In this document: piece after piece, positions 1-11,704 of the stretch
Numbering within the stretch: position 1 is the first letter of the stretch
Layout of the letters: the number at the start of each line of letters is the position of its first letter
Assembly (NCBI GenBank): GCA_023014365.1
Contig: JAEBUN010000023.1
Coordinates: 682,001-746,000, forward strand
Reading direction: 5' to 3'
From: Lepiota brunneoincarnata
Taxonomy: Eukaryota; Basidiomycota; Agaricomycetes; Agaricales; Agaricaceae
DNA: 64,000 bases
Translations under genes and position numbers: made by a program
The notes under the pieces: model-generated
What the model saw: only the letters and a program-made list of their open reading frames with translations
The model's database searches: none
What the model was told of the DNA's origin: nothing

Positions 1-125
1 ACACGCGACTGTTGCAGAACTTGGATCTGGCTAGACACGAGCTTCTTCAAGCACAACAGGAACAAATGAAGCTCATCCAACTTCGAGAGCGGCTGCTCGG
101 GTCGATGGCGGATAGTGTATGCTAA
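1..125 (+). CDS. 3' end of a coiled-coil protein (partial)
   Basis: An open frame enters from the left edge (first full codon at 3) and stops at TAA 123-125. The 40 visible residues are rich in Leu, Gln, Glu and Arg, with heptad-like spacing (for example LLQAQQEQMKL and LRERLLG), so this looks like the C-terminal end of a coiled coil. The rest of the gene lies outside the window and no family can be named. It converges on the OPT transporter gene; the two stop codons are about 100 bp apart. Confidence 0.55.
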   Translation, partial: TRLLQNLDLARHELLQAQQEQMKLIQLRERLLGSMADSVC

Positions 126-222
126 AATTCCGAAGCTGTACACCTTTGTCATTGGGATGAGAAGACATATTGTTACATAGGGGGCGCAGTCGTGAACATG
201 ATCAGTGGTCCCTGTCGAACTC

Positions 223-3200
223 TTACCATGTAGCAGGGCTATCGAGAGCGGCTTGAGTATCAACAATCGCTGGGACATAAAATTTAGTGAGCTTACCCAA
301 ACGTAGCCCCCTCTGCAAGTTGCCGCACTGGAATTCCGTTCTTGTCTGCACCATTAAATGGTACCTGTCAAACAACATAAACATGCATACACAAGCAATG
401 ATTGCTGCCAGAGCTGCTTACAGTGTTGCTAAGAAAGAAGAAAAAAAAGCATGACCGGCATCAACAAAAATTCGGGCATCATTAGCATTTCTCGGATTCA
501 CTCACCCCCACCACTTTTGAATCGTGTTGGCGCCGATCTGCAATCCCCCGATCATCAACAGAGGCGATAAAAATCAGTAGTTATGACACCGACCTTTCCA
601 TTCATGGGGAATTGCAAGCTGCCCGTCGCGACGGAATGAGGGAGGGAGGTTCACAAGGACAAAACATGAGATGAAGCCCACCAGAAAAAGATAACAATAA
701 TGGAAATGGCAACACCAGAATCCAAGGCCGCCGACAATACGTCTAGAAAAAACACCCCGTCAGTCTCAGGTTGGCAAGGATCAGTTCAAAAGAGTGCTGA
801 CAGTTATATTTAGTCCACCAAGAGAAGCGGCGTCTAACCGAAAATCTCAGGAGGCAAGGCATCCCACAAACAGGGAGGAACTTACCTGCGGATGACGTAT
901 TGGAATATGAAGCCGACAAGACTACATAAACCGTAGGTGAGAACTCTTGAAGGCGCGGATAGAGGGTAACGACGCTTACGCCCAAGGTACGTAGTTGATA
1001 GCTGTGGCCGGTGGGATAAGGCCTGTTCCATTGAAGATGACAGGGCTGTTGTCGAGGGTCAGTCTCGTCGCTTATCGAAGATGATGGCCCCCCCAGAGAC
1101 TGTGCTCACAAACTACCGGAAAGAAAAGAACAATCAGAATGGTTTTCGAGAATCTAAAGCTGCGTGCACTTACTTGATATATTTTAGCATGCTATTTGGG
1201 AATTTCCTGCTCAATGCCCAAGGAACGACGGGAGCAACAGCACCAATAAGGAAGAAGAAAACGAGAGCTGGAAGGGATTATCGATGTGAACACCTTATCT
1301 GCGCGAATTTATCCAAGCACATACGGCTAGACAATCGATGAGATGGATACCCAGCTACATTGGAGAACAGATAAACATACTAGTAAGTCTGTCCTTTAGA
1401 GAACTGAAGTCCAGGGCCGATGACACCTAGAGGGGGGGGGGGAAATCAATGGCCGTTTCAGGAATTCCCCATATGACATACCCCACTGTAGTCTTGATTA
1501 GCATCACCCTGTAGTAGAAGGGTCGCAGAATTACTCACGAGGATACTCGCAGTCCCAAATACTTCCGTGCTCGGACAGATGAAACTGGATTCATGAATCA
1601 GCGAGGGAAGTCGGGACGGAACAAAGCGAGACAATACCTACCCATCCTTCTGAAGGGGCGAGCACATTCCACTGGAGTGATGGATCTATATCAGTGACGA
1701 AGCGCATAGTGGGTGTTAAGGGTTGGGACTTGCTCAATGTTGGTGAACATCCACGCTTGAACGCCCAACTGAACCGTGCCCGCAACGATGGTAGCCAAAA
1801 CCTGGCCGGCAAACATGATACGCGGAGGAACTAAATAAACCATCATCAGTGCTGCTCCTCTGGAAAAGGGGCTACAGGATATTCACGCACCCTTCATGTA
1901 ATGACCAAGCTTAAAGTCTGAGGTGAATTGAAGTGCTTGTGCCATAGTCTGAAACGACCGATCAGCAGGCCGGACGGGAATATCTCTCATGGAGATAACG
2001 TACAATATAGCCCCAAGTCTTGAACATCATCATAGCGACGGGGTGCCCAGGCAGAGCATAGCCAATAATGAGCTCCGTAATGACACTATATAAACAGATT
2101 CATCAGCATCGTGCCAATGGAATAGGGTATAACATGAGCCGCACTTCAAGCCAACTTGTTGATTGGTTATAGCTTGGATCATACCGATGGGTATGACATA
2201 GGTGAAAGCTGGGTACAAGTCAGGGATAGTTTCTTTTTCCGAGTTAATTGAAAAAAGGAGCCATACCAATGATCAACGCCAAAACGAACGCCCAAACTGG
2301 CATTTGACTAAAGAGTGCGTGATAGGCGATCAAAAAATGATCCTCCCACGTATAAACGAAAGATAACAACAAACCTTGGCCACACTTCGATACTGATAAC
2401 ACCGAGAACAAACATGGACAAGAAGACAAGAATGTACCACCATTCAGGGACTAAATATCAAAGCGGATCAACCATCACGATCGAGCTGATGGCCCATAAG
2501 AACTGCTTACCCTGAGGATATCTCGACATCAGACGTGCGTGGATGTCGGCCTGTTCATGAAGGGAGCGACGGGCTTGGACCCAGATCTGCTTCCTGAAGT
2601 ACAAGAGCGCATGCATCAAGGTAGCTGTGATAGAGGCGAAAGACAGGCTAGATATCCGATATTGTGAAGCACCCATACGGACTAGCAGGTAGATAAACAG
2701 GCTTACCCATAAGAGATCGCGAATGTGGTCCTGAGTATGTGTTATGAGAGAAGGTCGTCGAGTCGCTCAAAGTGAGATCTTACGAGAGGAACAGAGGGCT
2801 GTAACTGTGGTATGCATCGAGATCAATTGTGGAGTCGGCCTTGAGGATCCTCGTGACGTTGTATTCGTTACCAGTATTGTCGTATGATGTTCGTGAAGAT
2901 ATACTTTTACTGAGTTAACACCTCGCGGAAAGCCATAGGTATTTAGACACTCACGGCATGTACTCTGCGTACCAAGTGTTCGTGAACTACGAATACAGTT
3001 AGGGTCAGTTCCCTAGAGGAAACGACAAGCCCAGAACGTACATGAAGGATTGGGCATAGGAACCCTATGGATACGATTAACCATAGCCATCCCGGAACCA
3101 CAAGGCAACTCACAGAAGAAGAACACGAAGCCGAAGAAAATGTTCGCCTCGGCCCACCCTAGATCGCGAGATCAGTATCTTTTGTTGGTTCAAGTCTCGC

Positions 3201-4851
3201 ATATCACACTCACAAGGAGTGGCCAAGGGTGAACCGATGTAGCTGAAATTCAAGTTTTTGTGAGCCGAAGCCAACAACCTGAGAATGTTGTCGTTTCCTA
3301 CGCGATTTGACTCCAGTCGAAAGTGAGGACGGACATTCCCTGGCGGGCCCCAGAGTTTTAGTGATGAGACGTATCTCTAGTCTGATCTCTTACCATTCCA
3401 TGGACATAGCTGGTGCCCAGAATAGTTCAGTTTCTGAACACACGTCGGGTACAAGAATAGACCACACACCCAAACAGTTGCGCGATAGCTATTATAGGCA
3501 CAGTTATTGGGAGCAATTACGCGGGCACCATTTCGCTTCACTCACTAGTGTCGTCCGGCCTGATCCAGGTGACCCAAGAGAAGTACGAGAGTGCCTGGAC
3601 TGTAAATGCCAAGCTAAATCAGTCAACTCCATATGGCAGCGGATCCCGTTCTCACAGATGTAACCAGGGAAAAAGTCTGCACAAATACATACGTGAGTAG
3701 ATCGCAATAAATCAAGAAGGAAGTAAAAATAATTGGGTTCACATACACCATGCGAAAGAAGCAATGAACCCATACACAAAGAAGCGTTCGCGACTGATGC
3801 CACCACGGTTTCCTATACCGGCGTAATGCTGCGAGTGCAATGTGTTGAATAGAGCACAATTGACAAGGTTGGCAGGCCAAATCATTGACGGTGGCGAGAC
3901 GAGGAATCGTTTTGCAATGCCACCAATGGAAAAGCCGATCAGCTGCGTTGACATCACGAGGAACCATTGATCTGTGCGATGGGAGCGTTAGTGAAATTGA
4001 ATGCCATTTTTACACACAGGAATAAGGAGCGCCGAAATACAGGGGCCCCACGTACAGCTGAAGTTATAAATTTGGCTATAGTATACCCGCTGGACCGCTA
4101 TAATGTCGGTCGCATAAGCCGATTGGTAGCCAACGGTAGCCTTTGGGGGCAGTGAATTTTAATAAGTCGGTCTACACCGATGGAGGGCGGCGTACCATAA
4201 TCTACGGCGACAAAAGTCAGCGAGGGGAGCTAAAACATGTATGGATGGACTCACGGTGACCAAAACATGTTCCTTGACGGTGAAAGGGCCAGGGTTGATC
4301 TTGAGGCCAAAGATTGACCAGTTGGGCAAGAAAGCAGCGGCAGCTCGTCCAACAGGGAATGATAGCAGCTGTGCGACGATGCCAGTAATGATGACTGAGG
4401 GATACCGGAAGAAGAAAAATTGATTTAAGCCTGGGATGAGGATGGCCCAAATTAAACCGATAACCCAAGCCCTGAGAGTCGAGACCGGCATGGTGGGATC
4501 ATCAGTGTTGGCCACTGCAGAACGGACTTCTGGATATGGGCTTTCATCGTCAAATGCAATGTGCTCCTTGTCCAAGTTAGGGTCATCAAATTGTGCTCCT
4601 GTTATCGCCTGCGGGAACGTGAGCTAATACTAACAAGGCATAGGACGAGAAAATGTGACCCTACAGCGATGTGACTTTCTGTGTGCCGCAGCAGGTGCAA
4701 CGGGTGAGTTTCGGTTAGAAAATCAGCAGGACAGCTCACCGTCGAGGGGCTCTACTGCGACTCCCTCTTCCAGCTTCTTGTCATCATCCACAGAGTTCTG
4801 ACTACTGCGTCTCTCGCGGGCTGGGGTGTAATGAGGGGTACGGTCGGCCAT
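223..4851 (-). CDS. OPT family oligopeptide transporter
   Basis: Proton-coupled oligopeptide transporter of the plasma membrane (OPT family), importing small peptides. The gene is broken into many short exons. In order, the exons give the N-terminal cytoplasmic part (MADRTPHYTP, then the acidic stretch DESPYPEVR), the first membrane helix (WAILIPGLNQFFFFRYP), KEHVLVT, YATDIIAVQRVYY, the block GIGNRGGISRERFFVYGF, SYFSWVTWI, PWWAEANIFFG, and near the end NSPVIFNGTGLIPPATAINY, WWTKYN, LSAALDSG and WWGNT. The last exon encodes PATW followed by TAA at 223-225. The start at 4849-4851 is the first ATG before a basic/acidic tail and is followed by a GT donor at 4739. Introns are 51-80 nt with GT-AG ends. 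Two exons are only 6 and 7 nt (listed separately). It is divergent from the GT25 gene. Family assignment is firm; substrate and exact exon list are not. Confidence 0.92.
422..428 (-). other. 7-nt micro-exon in the OPT gene
   Basis: The bases CAACACT complete a split Gly codon and add Asn-Thr, giving the WWGNT motif of OPT C-termini. The upstream intron is 429-505 (GTGAGT donor, TTAG acceptor) and the downstream intron is 365-421 (GTAAGC donor, CAG acceptor). The flanking exons read IGANTIQKWWG before it and VPFNGADKNG after it, and the frame is kept through to the stop codon. Confidence 0.75.
4196..4201 (-). other. 6-nt micro-exon in the OPT gene
   Basis: Two codons, ATT ATG (Ile-Met), lie between a 53-nt intron (4202-4254, GTGAGT donor, TAG acceptor) and a 55-nt intron (4141-4195, GTACGC donor, AAG acceptor). 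The exon is phase 0 on both sides and joins ...HVLVT to ATVGYQSAYATD, which restores the contiguous stretch expected in OPT proteins. Without it those two conserved residues are missing. Confidence 0.75.
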
Positions 4852-4863
4852 TGTCTCTCCTTA

Positions 4864-4888
4864 GGGGGGGTGGGGGGTGGGGGTCGGG
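4864..4888 (+). promoter_or_regulatory. G-rich tract just upstream of the OPT start
   Basis: Four G runs of 7, 6, 5 and 3 bases separated by one or two bases, on the strand opposite to the OPT coding strand, 13-37 bp upstream of its ATG. It meets the usual sequence pattern for a G-quadruplex. Any regulatory role is inference. Confidence 0.4.
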
Positions 4889-5473
4889 TTGCCCTTGGGA
4901 AGTCTACAGGGAGGGCGGTGTGGGATTTATAACCACAGCGTCCAGATGCCTGGAGGTGAGACCGTATTAGTCTAATTAGACGCCATGAGTTACTCTCTTC
5001 CATATGTAAAAACACCCACTGGAGAAGCACATTCCACACCGTCGGACGGGGATTGGATCCAGTGAGTACTGCGGGAATAAAATCAACCGGCATAGGAAGG
5101 GTTGTTCTGCATGTAGTGGAGCCGTGAAGACCTGAACCCTGCTAGCAACTACTTTGAAACCGCATGGGCATGGAGGTTCCGCATGTCAAGATGGGGAGAT
5201 CCATGCCTCATGCCCAGTAGTAAATATAGCCACATCGCCTCAGAAAGTCGAAGCCTTTGCAAAGTTTGACCGATGGGGTTATACGTGCGCCTCTCTCGAA
5301 GAACGCCGTCGGAAGAGCGGCAGCCATCACAATAGATGGGGGTGTCGATCCATTTGCTATAGGAACACCAAGTCCGTGCTTGGCCTTTTCACGTTAGGCC
5401 GTTGTTGGCGAGGTCGCGTGATGTTGGCCACTGGACCTTGGCATCAGTATTCTTTTGATACGTTCTTCCCGCC
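4889..5473. promoter_or_regulatory. Divergent intergenic region, OPT / GT25
   Basis: About 600 bp between two divergent start codons. No open frame here has plausible splice signals or family similarity. It presumably holds both promoters; I could not assign a TATA box with confidence. Confidence 0.45.
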
Positions 5474-6782
5474 ATGAACTGCGTTTTATACACTCGTTTG
5501 AGGCTAGTGGCCACACCCCGTCGAGCTCTTTTCTGCACAGCCGTCTTGCTCTTAACCGGAATTCTCATCTCGTTGACCGGCTTCCGAAACCTCCCGTCGA
5601 CTCTCACGCAGGATCAGTTACCGCAACCAGGTGCCCATGCAAGCCCCACGCTCGGCATCTCTAGACAAATATATGTTATATCACTTCCCCACAGAACCGG
5701 AAGAAGGACCAGGATGGAAACGCTCCGCAGAGCCTTGAATCTGCAATGGTCATATGTCGACGCACTCGAAGGAACCAACCAACTTACTCAAAAGATCTGG
5801 GAATGGGTCCTCCGCGTGCGGACTGGTAAACCCACGATACTCGATGGAGAAGAATTAGCTCAAAACACCAAGCTACCTCCCGGAAGCATCTCGTTTTCCT
5901 GGCCAAGCGACATTGATCAACTCGCGCACTCCATGACTCCAATAGGCCTCTGGAGCGAGACCATCTGGTCTACTCCCGCAACTATTTCGAAACCCACGCT
6001 TTATCATCCAATGGCATGTGCAACAAAAGACTACAGTGTTTCCAATAGTACTACTGTGGAGCTACCGGATCACCTGATTCTCACTCGGGCACGCATCGCA
6101 TGTTGGCATTCACATCTGTCTGTCATACACAGCATCGCCAATAGTCCCGACGGTACTCTGGAGAGCGCATACATCATCCTTGAGGATGACGTCGACATGG
6201 AAAAGGACATAGCGGAACGGTTAAACGTCCTTTGGGGCTCGCTTCCCCGAGGATGGGACATCGTATTCTTGGGTATGCTATTCCCAGTCAAGCCTGGTGT
6301 TCTAGTATTGAACAGCCGAATACCCTTATGGGGCGTGCTTCCAACCAACAGGTCACTGCTGGGCTGATGAAACGATACACCCACCCTTGCCTCTAGGATT
6401 TCCCAAAAACGCATCCATGATGTTCGATGAGGGCTCGATGGTTGCGACTGGTAATCTTGGAATCAATCGACTACACCCATCGAAGAGCCCGAAATGCACT
6501 CATGCTTATGTACTTTCTAAGAAAGGAGCCCGCCGCCTCCTCTTGCATCTCCAGTATCCACCATTTGCTTACTCTCGTGCGATCGACCAGGCTTTCTCAT
6601 GGCTTATCGAAAGCGGGAGGCTCAAGAGCTATACGATCGTGCCTAGCCTGGTTGTCCAGAGGAAAGAAGATAATAGCGATATTGCGCCCGGAACTGGAAG
6701 CAAGTGGAAGGAATTCTTGACGAATGGTGTCTTATCTGGGGAATACATGGTCCAGCCTGCGCAGATTGACCAGTCGAGGTAA
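5474..6782 (+). CDS. Glycosyltransferase family 25-like, type II membrane protein
   Basis: Predicted Golgi/ER-type glycosyltransferase related to GT25 (LPS-biosynthesis-type/collagen galactosyltransferase fold). Two exons: 5474-6272 and 6352-6782, with a 79-nt GT-AG intron, giving 409 residues. A single hydrophobic segment near residues 18-38 (FCTAVLLLTGILISLTGF) suggests a type II membrane anchor. The family landmarks appear in order: IYVISLPHRTGRR, WSYVDALEG, LTRARIACWHSHLSVI, the acidic metal-binding stretch ILEDDVDMEKD, GWDIVFLGHCW across the splice junction, PKCTHAYVLSKKGARRLL, and FAYSRAIDQAF. The HCW block appears only if the acceptor at 6350-6351 is used; a later AG at 6396 would delete it. 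The start ATG is the first in frame and lies directly before the anchor. Donor and acceptor sugars are unknown. Confidence 0.88.
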
Positions 6783-7291
6783 AATACTTCAACACTCCTA
6801 GCATGCTGTGATGTATTTACGGTCGTCCAACTTTTTGCCATGACTCAACCGTAATTAAGATCAGTGTCATATCGTTCGCAGATGGATACATCCATCGTAG
6901 AGGGTTCCGTTCAGGTCAAATGAGACACGACCATATGAGCAATTTGTCACGATGGGATTGCATGCCATCGTTACTATTACTTGCGCACAGGCCTCGTTGG
7001 TTCGTCACCGCGGGAAACACGCCTTGATTGCTTACTACTAATCTATTCCTGTATACTTACCTATTAAGTTGTAAATGGCAACCTTGCTTTGTTGACTGCA
7101 TCCGAGGATTTTGTGCACCACGTATTACAGGTTTCTCCGGTCGTCGTGTACATGGTTGGTAGCAACGACACGAGCAGTTTTACTAATGAAGTGTAGAAAG
7201 AGTCGAGTCACTCTGTCGCGGACAGGGATATACTGCAACCTTGTTTAAATTTATCCTCGGTTACAACCAATCTTGGTTTTGTTACAGAACT

Positions 7292-8229
7292 CTAGTGTGA
7301 CTGCTGAGATTTCTTATAATAATAATGATCCCAATTGTAATCCTGTGAAGCCTCTCCGCTCTGGACCTCAGCGACGGGCGTAGGCGTGCTATTGAGCAGC
7401 GGCACAAACAAGATGAGCATTCCAGTACCCCACGCTGCACACCCTACCCATCCCACTGTCAAAAGCGTTGTCAGCAGTCGGCAACGAACCAATTCGGGGG
7501 GAGGGATGTGGAACATACCGACAAAGCCCTGCCCAACCTTTGCCTCAAGTATGGCGCTCGTGGATCCCTTGACTTTCATCGCATTAAAGTCAATGGCTGT
7601 TTTGGCAATCCACACAAATTGGGTGAGGAAGGTGGCCAGAGCTGCGAAACGGCAATATTTAAGATCCCTGTTGAATTCGGCCAGGAAGAACCTATGCCAA
7701 CGTTACCTGTTGCAAATCCTATCGAGGCGAAAAAAGACGATGCCCAGAAAAATAGACGATTCCCCCAGATGATAAATATCTCGGCGAAAATAAAGAACAG
7801 GATGCAGAATAATATAGCGGTCACGGTGGGTCCCGTCGGTGATATGAAGGGGGCAGCCAACACGCGAGCCGCTTGCTCAGGCATCGTAGATAAATCTCCC
7901 AAACGGTCAATACACGCGTGCCATTTTTTGTTGTTAGAGAAATTGGATCACCATAATTAGGGTGTGTGCTGTTGACAGTCGTACAGATCATACCCGTCCT
8001 GTTAACCCGAGCTGAGCAGGAGGCTACAAAGTTTATTTGAGTTTATGTGGCTTTCCCTTGCACGAACCAAATTATACTCACCAAGCATGCTTAAAGAGAG
8101 GACCGTGGTCGATCCGTCCGTAACAACAAGGAGTGGGAGCTGTGCCAAGAGCGCTGTAATTAGGAGCGATATTGAGGGGAGGAGTGTGGCCGCAATTCCC
8201 ATGCAGGAAAACCAGAACGACCCGGACAT
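7292..8229 (-). CDS. Four-helix membrane protein (SUR7/PalI-like, tentative)
   Basis: A small integral membrane protein in about five exons. The first exon (from 8229) holds helix 1 (MGIAATLLPSISLLITALLA). The next gives an extracytoplasmic part with a short Cys-containing stretch and then helix 2 (TVTAILFCILFFIFAEIFII). A later exon holds helix 3 (RFAALATFLTQFVWIAKTA). The last exon has helix 4 (VGWVGCAAWGTGMLILFVPLL) and a Tyr/His-rich cytoplasmic tail ending YYYKKSQQSH with the stop at 7292-7294. Introns have GT-AG ends (for example donor GTGAGT after SMLG and GTAACG after FATG). The layout of four helices with a large first loop resembles fungal SUR7/PalI-type proteins, but I do not see a diagnostic motif, so the family is a guess. 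Confidence 0.65.
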
Positions 8230-11200
8230 GATGCGCTAAGGGGAGAGAGAGACGGGAGGGGGGTTCCTATTCTTAATGATTATAGAGCTAGAAGGAAAAT
8301 GTGCGGGGAGGCTCGACCAGCGACCTCGAGGAAGATATGGTTCAAAATTTGCAGATGGTGGGGAGTCAAGCCGTGGGCCTACCGCTCTCACCATCGCAGT
8401 CTTTTATACGGCTTGGGCTTTTTTTTTTTGAAGGAGCATGTAACGCGCACTACGCCGCGGCGCACTCAAATCTACTCTATTGTTCTCTACCTCTGCCTTG
8501 ACAACCCCCAACTCCTGTGATGCCATCAAGGAGCTACATGAATGGACCCCCCAAGACATCACTGTTGTTTAGCATCTAACAATAATTGTAGCACCACTTG
8601 AAAACACCATACGTGCACACGCCCGGGAAACAAAAGCGACGAGGATAAGCACAACGGAGTGGGTGCTCTAGGAATTCTGGCTGCTAAGGCGACGGACATA
8701 CTTATTACTCGAGACACCCACTAAGGGTCCCAACTCGTGCGGTGTGCGATTTAATGACTTGGAATTGAATGCCAACATAGAGGAGCTGGAGAGTCCATCG
8801 CTCATTCAATTGGATAAGCGGTGTATTAGGACGACAACTGCAACAACGAAAACGCAGACTGATCTTGACCTGCCAGCCCTTGCCCCCCCCCCCTCACAAA
8901 TTAAAATTTACTTCCCATTATATAATTGAGTGTTTCATCACGTGACAGTTGGGGTAATTGTTCTACTCGAGGAATAGGTCAGTGGCTGGTGGAAGAGCAG
9001 GCAATTTGGATGCGTGAGCACGGTGATCTTGAGCTGCATCACCTACCCTAGTCTAGATGCTCGCCCACTCTCACGGATCTTTCTGACCTCAGACCAGGTT
9101 CACTCTGAAATACCTGACACCAAACCCGAGTGCACGACGTGGTCAGGTTGGCAGGCAGCAGGCGGACGGTGTTTAAACTATGAGGACATGAGAGGGTTAT
9201 AATGTCACCACCATGATATTGGTGAACGTTGCCTACTACCGATCGAATAGTGACACTCATGTTCCATAACACCCAGAACAGGTGCAATGTTTGAGGCCTC
9301 CGAGTCCTCTTAGCATATTAGTGGCAGCCGCCCTCCCGAGTGCCTTACGCTCTCGGTACAACGTACTCAGCCCTAGGACACCTACCAAAACCTACAACCT
9401 GCGCCTGATCTCTCTGGGCCGGGCTCTTGGTTCTTTCGATACCCCACCCCAGCATCTATTACAGGCCCCAGGTGTAGGCAAATAATGCGAATAATGTGAT
9501 GTGCATCGTCTCAGGGAGCCGAACAATTGACTAAAATATCGAGGAGATACCGAAGGCTGGCAGTGACCTCGCTCGTTAGGGGGAGGAAGGATGAAAATTC
9601 AATGCATCGTTGTCCGCAAGCAACGGGACTGTGCTTGAGGGCTCCTTGAGTCCTGACCGGAGCAAGATGTCGTATCATCAAGGGTCGAGGAAAACGAGTA
9701 GCCTTGGCTCAGAATAACTTCCCGAGGCTCTGGCTGACCCTCGGTTGCTCCCTTCACATCGGCTGAGAACATGGGACCTTGGATATCCCCCCGCGACTAG
9801 ATGGGTTTGCGAGGTCACTTCTGATTTGTGGCCGCTGGATTGCCCTGAGGGACCCATTCTGACACATATCTACATAAGTGTCTGTTGGATTGGTCGACCG
9901 TCTTCTCAATCAGAACCTCACTACTGAGGCACATCGTTCGATTGTCAACTACCGAGGTCATCTCCTAATAGGACAACCAACCTATTGTGACACTCCAGGT
10001 CTTGGGACTTGGCCGCTTATACGGACAGGGTTGGATTTAAAGATAACTCAGTGATTGAGCTCCTCTCCTTCCCTATAACGAAGCCTGGCTCTGCCGATTT
10101 GGTTTACGGAACCAAGTGACTGCGATCCTTTGGGAGATTCGGACAGAAATCCACGTCCAGAGAAGTAATTACCAAACTCGCGCAAAAGCCTGGGGTTGCC
10201 GACGTCGTACCCCCAAGACACTCCGTCATGTTAAGCGCTGCGAAGCTGCATAACATTCCGTACCAGTGCCACACCATGCTTTGGGATCTGCTATAGCAAT
10301 TTTTTTTTGTGCAAGTATTCCTATTGTGTGCGACAGGGTCGTAAAACGTCAGCCAGCGGGTGGCGGGGCTGCTAATCGATTGACCAGTTGTTCAATTGGC
10401 CACTAGTGATACAACATAGAGCAGAAATTGGAGTTTAATTCTCACCGGGTTGTTAGTGACTACTACTTGTCAATCAATCACCCTCCTTGTTTTGACAAGA
10501 GTCACCTGGACTGACCTTGATGTACGTACGTTGTTGAGCAGTTATGGCTATTTTGGAAAATGCCTCATGTAGTCAGCAGTGCGAGAAGAGATGTGCAAAG
10601 AACCTGATGAACATTAGCTGTTTTGACCGCAGCTAGATTGTTCAATGGCCGGTGGGACATTTCGTTAACAAATGATACAGATATGATTAGATACGACGGC
10701 TTTCATCTGCTATACACTTGGCAAGGATGGCAAGAATCTGTTGGCGGGATCACAGGAGGTCCTGCGGAAGCCTGGGCTCCTCGCATACTACTACTTAACA
10801 ACATGGTAAGCTTCACGTGTTCGATTCTACAGTAAGCCCATCACTGAGGAAACAAATTAATCGAGACCTTTGCATCATTATTTGGACGCATAAACTCCAG
10901 GGGAGCGGGCGCCGCAGAACCTGGAAGGGAAAGGAGGATCGGGAGAATCAAGGAGCTATTGTTAGATGTCCTTCCCATCTTCCACGGAGAGGCATGGCCT
11001 CTTGGTCATGGGTATGGTCAGCGGGTTGATCGAAGAGGCGAGCGGGAATGATCCAACGGCTAAACTTCGAGAAAAAGGGGTTATTTTTCAAGAAAAAGGT
11101 ATGGGTGAGAAGATGCCTCGAGCATCTGTGTATGTGGGGAAGGGACTGAAAGCTGTGTCTGCGGCTTCTCTGTCCGCGCCGACCGTCCACCGCCACACAG

Positions 11201-11355
11201 ATATCGTAGGGTTATCTTCGCATAGACTTTTCCTGTACAGCAGTGCCAAACTGCTGCCAATACCCGAGAGAGAATCCACCCCAGGGCTACCGCGCTGCAG
11301 AGGGCAGTGCTTGGTATGAGATATGGAGAGGGCAGGACCCGGTAGCAATGCGAAA
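8230..11355. other. Gene-poor interval, 3.1 kb
   Basis: No frame longer than about 120 codons and none with matching splice signals, family motifs or coding-like composition. It contains scattered homopolymer runs (for example T10 near 8420 and C9 near 8885) and no clear terminal repeats. It may include promoters, 3' regions or decayed sequence; I cannot say which. Confidence 0.5.
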
Positions 11356-11704
11356 TTACTTGTTCGGCCGACCTTTGAGCTTCTCTACTCTTGCAAAGTA
11401 TTCGTTCATTTTCGTCCGTATTAAATCTTTGGCCTTCTCATTCCTCTCGTCTGAGTTTTATAGTTAATGACCATCTATGAGGACAGTTGAACAGCTAACC
11501 TAGGCTTACGCTTTAGTGCTAGCCTAAAATTGTCAAGAGAGTCTTGGTAAAGTTTGTATGCCTCAGCATAGTTCTGCCTGTGGTCCTCTTCAATGGCCTT
11601 CTTAACGGTGTCTATACCGCGCTGGGAGATGCTCGTTAGAATGTTTGCCATGAATTGAGAAAACACCTACATCCAGATAGCTTTTTGCGGACGCGGATGT
11701 ATAG
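11356..11704 (-). repeat. MIT cassette copy C
   Basis: Leader exon 11671-11704 (ending SYLD), central exon 11510-11621 (112 nt), last exon 11356-11450 (95 nt, ends with TAA). Introns are 49 and 59 nt. The frame is open throughout and the domain keeps EKAKDLIRTKMNEY, closest to vps4 helix 3. Confidence 0.75.

Noticed and set aside
6273..6396. Alternative intron in the GT25 gene ending at 6396
   Set aside because: It would delete the conserved HCW block. The acceptor at 6350-6351 keeps it in frame.
10810..10835. GTTCGATTC, resembling a tRNA B box
   Set aside because: No A box at the right distance and no acceptor or anticodon stem could be drawn.
10966..11319. 117-codon plus-strand frame
   Set aside because: Overlaps an equally long minus-strand frame and has no motif or intron signals.
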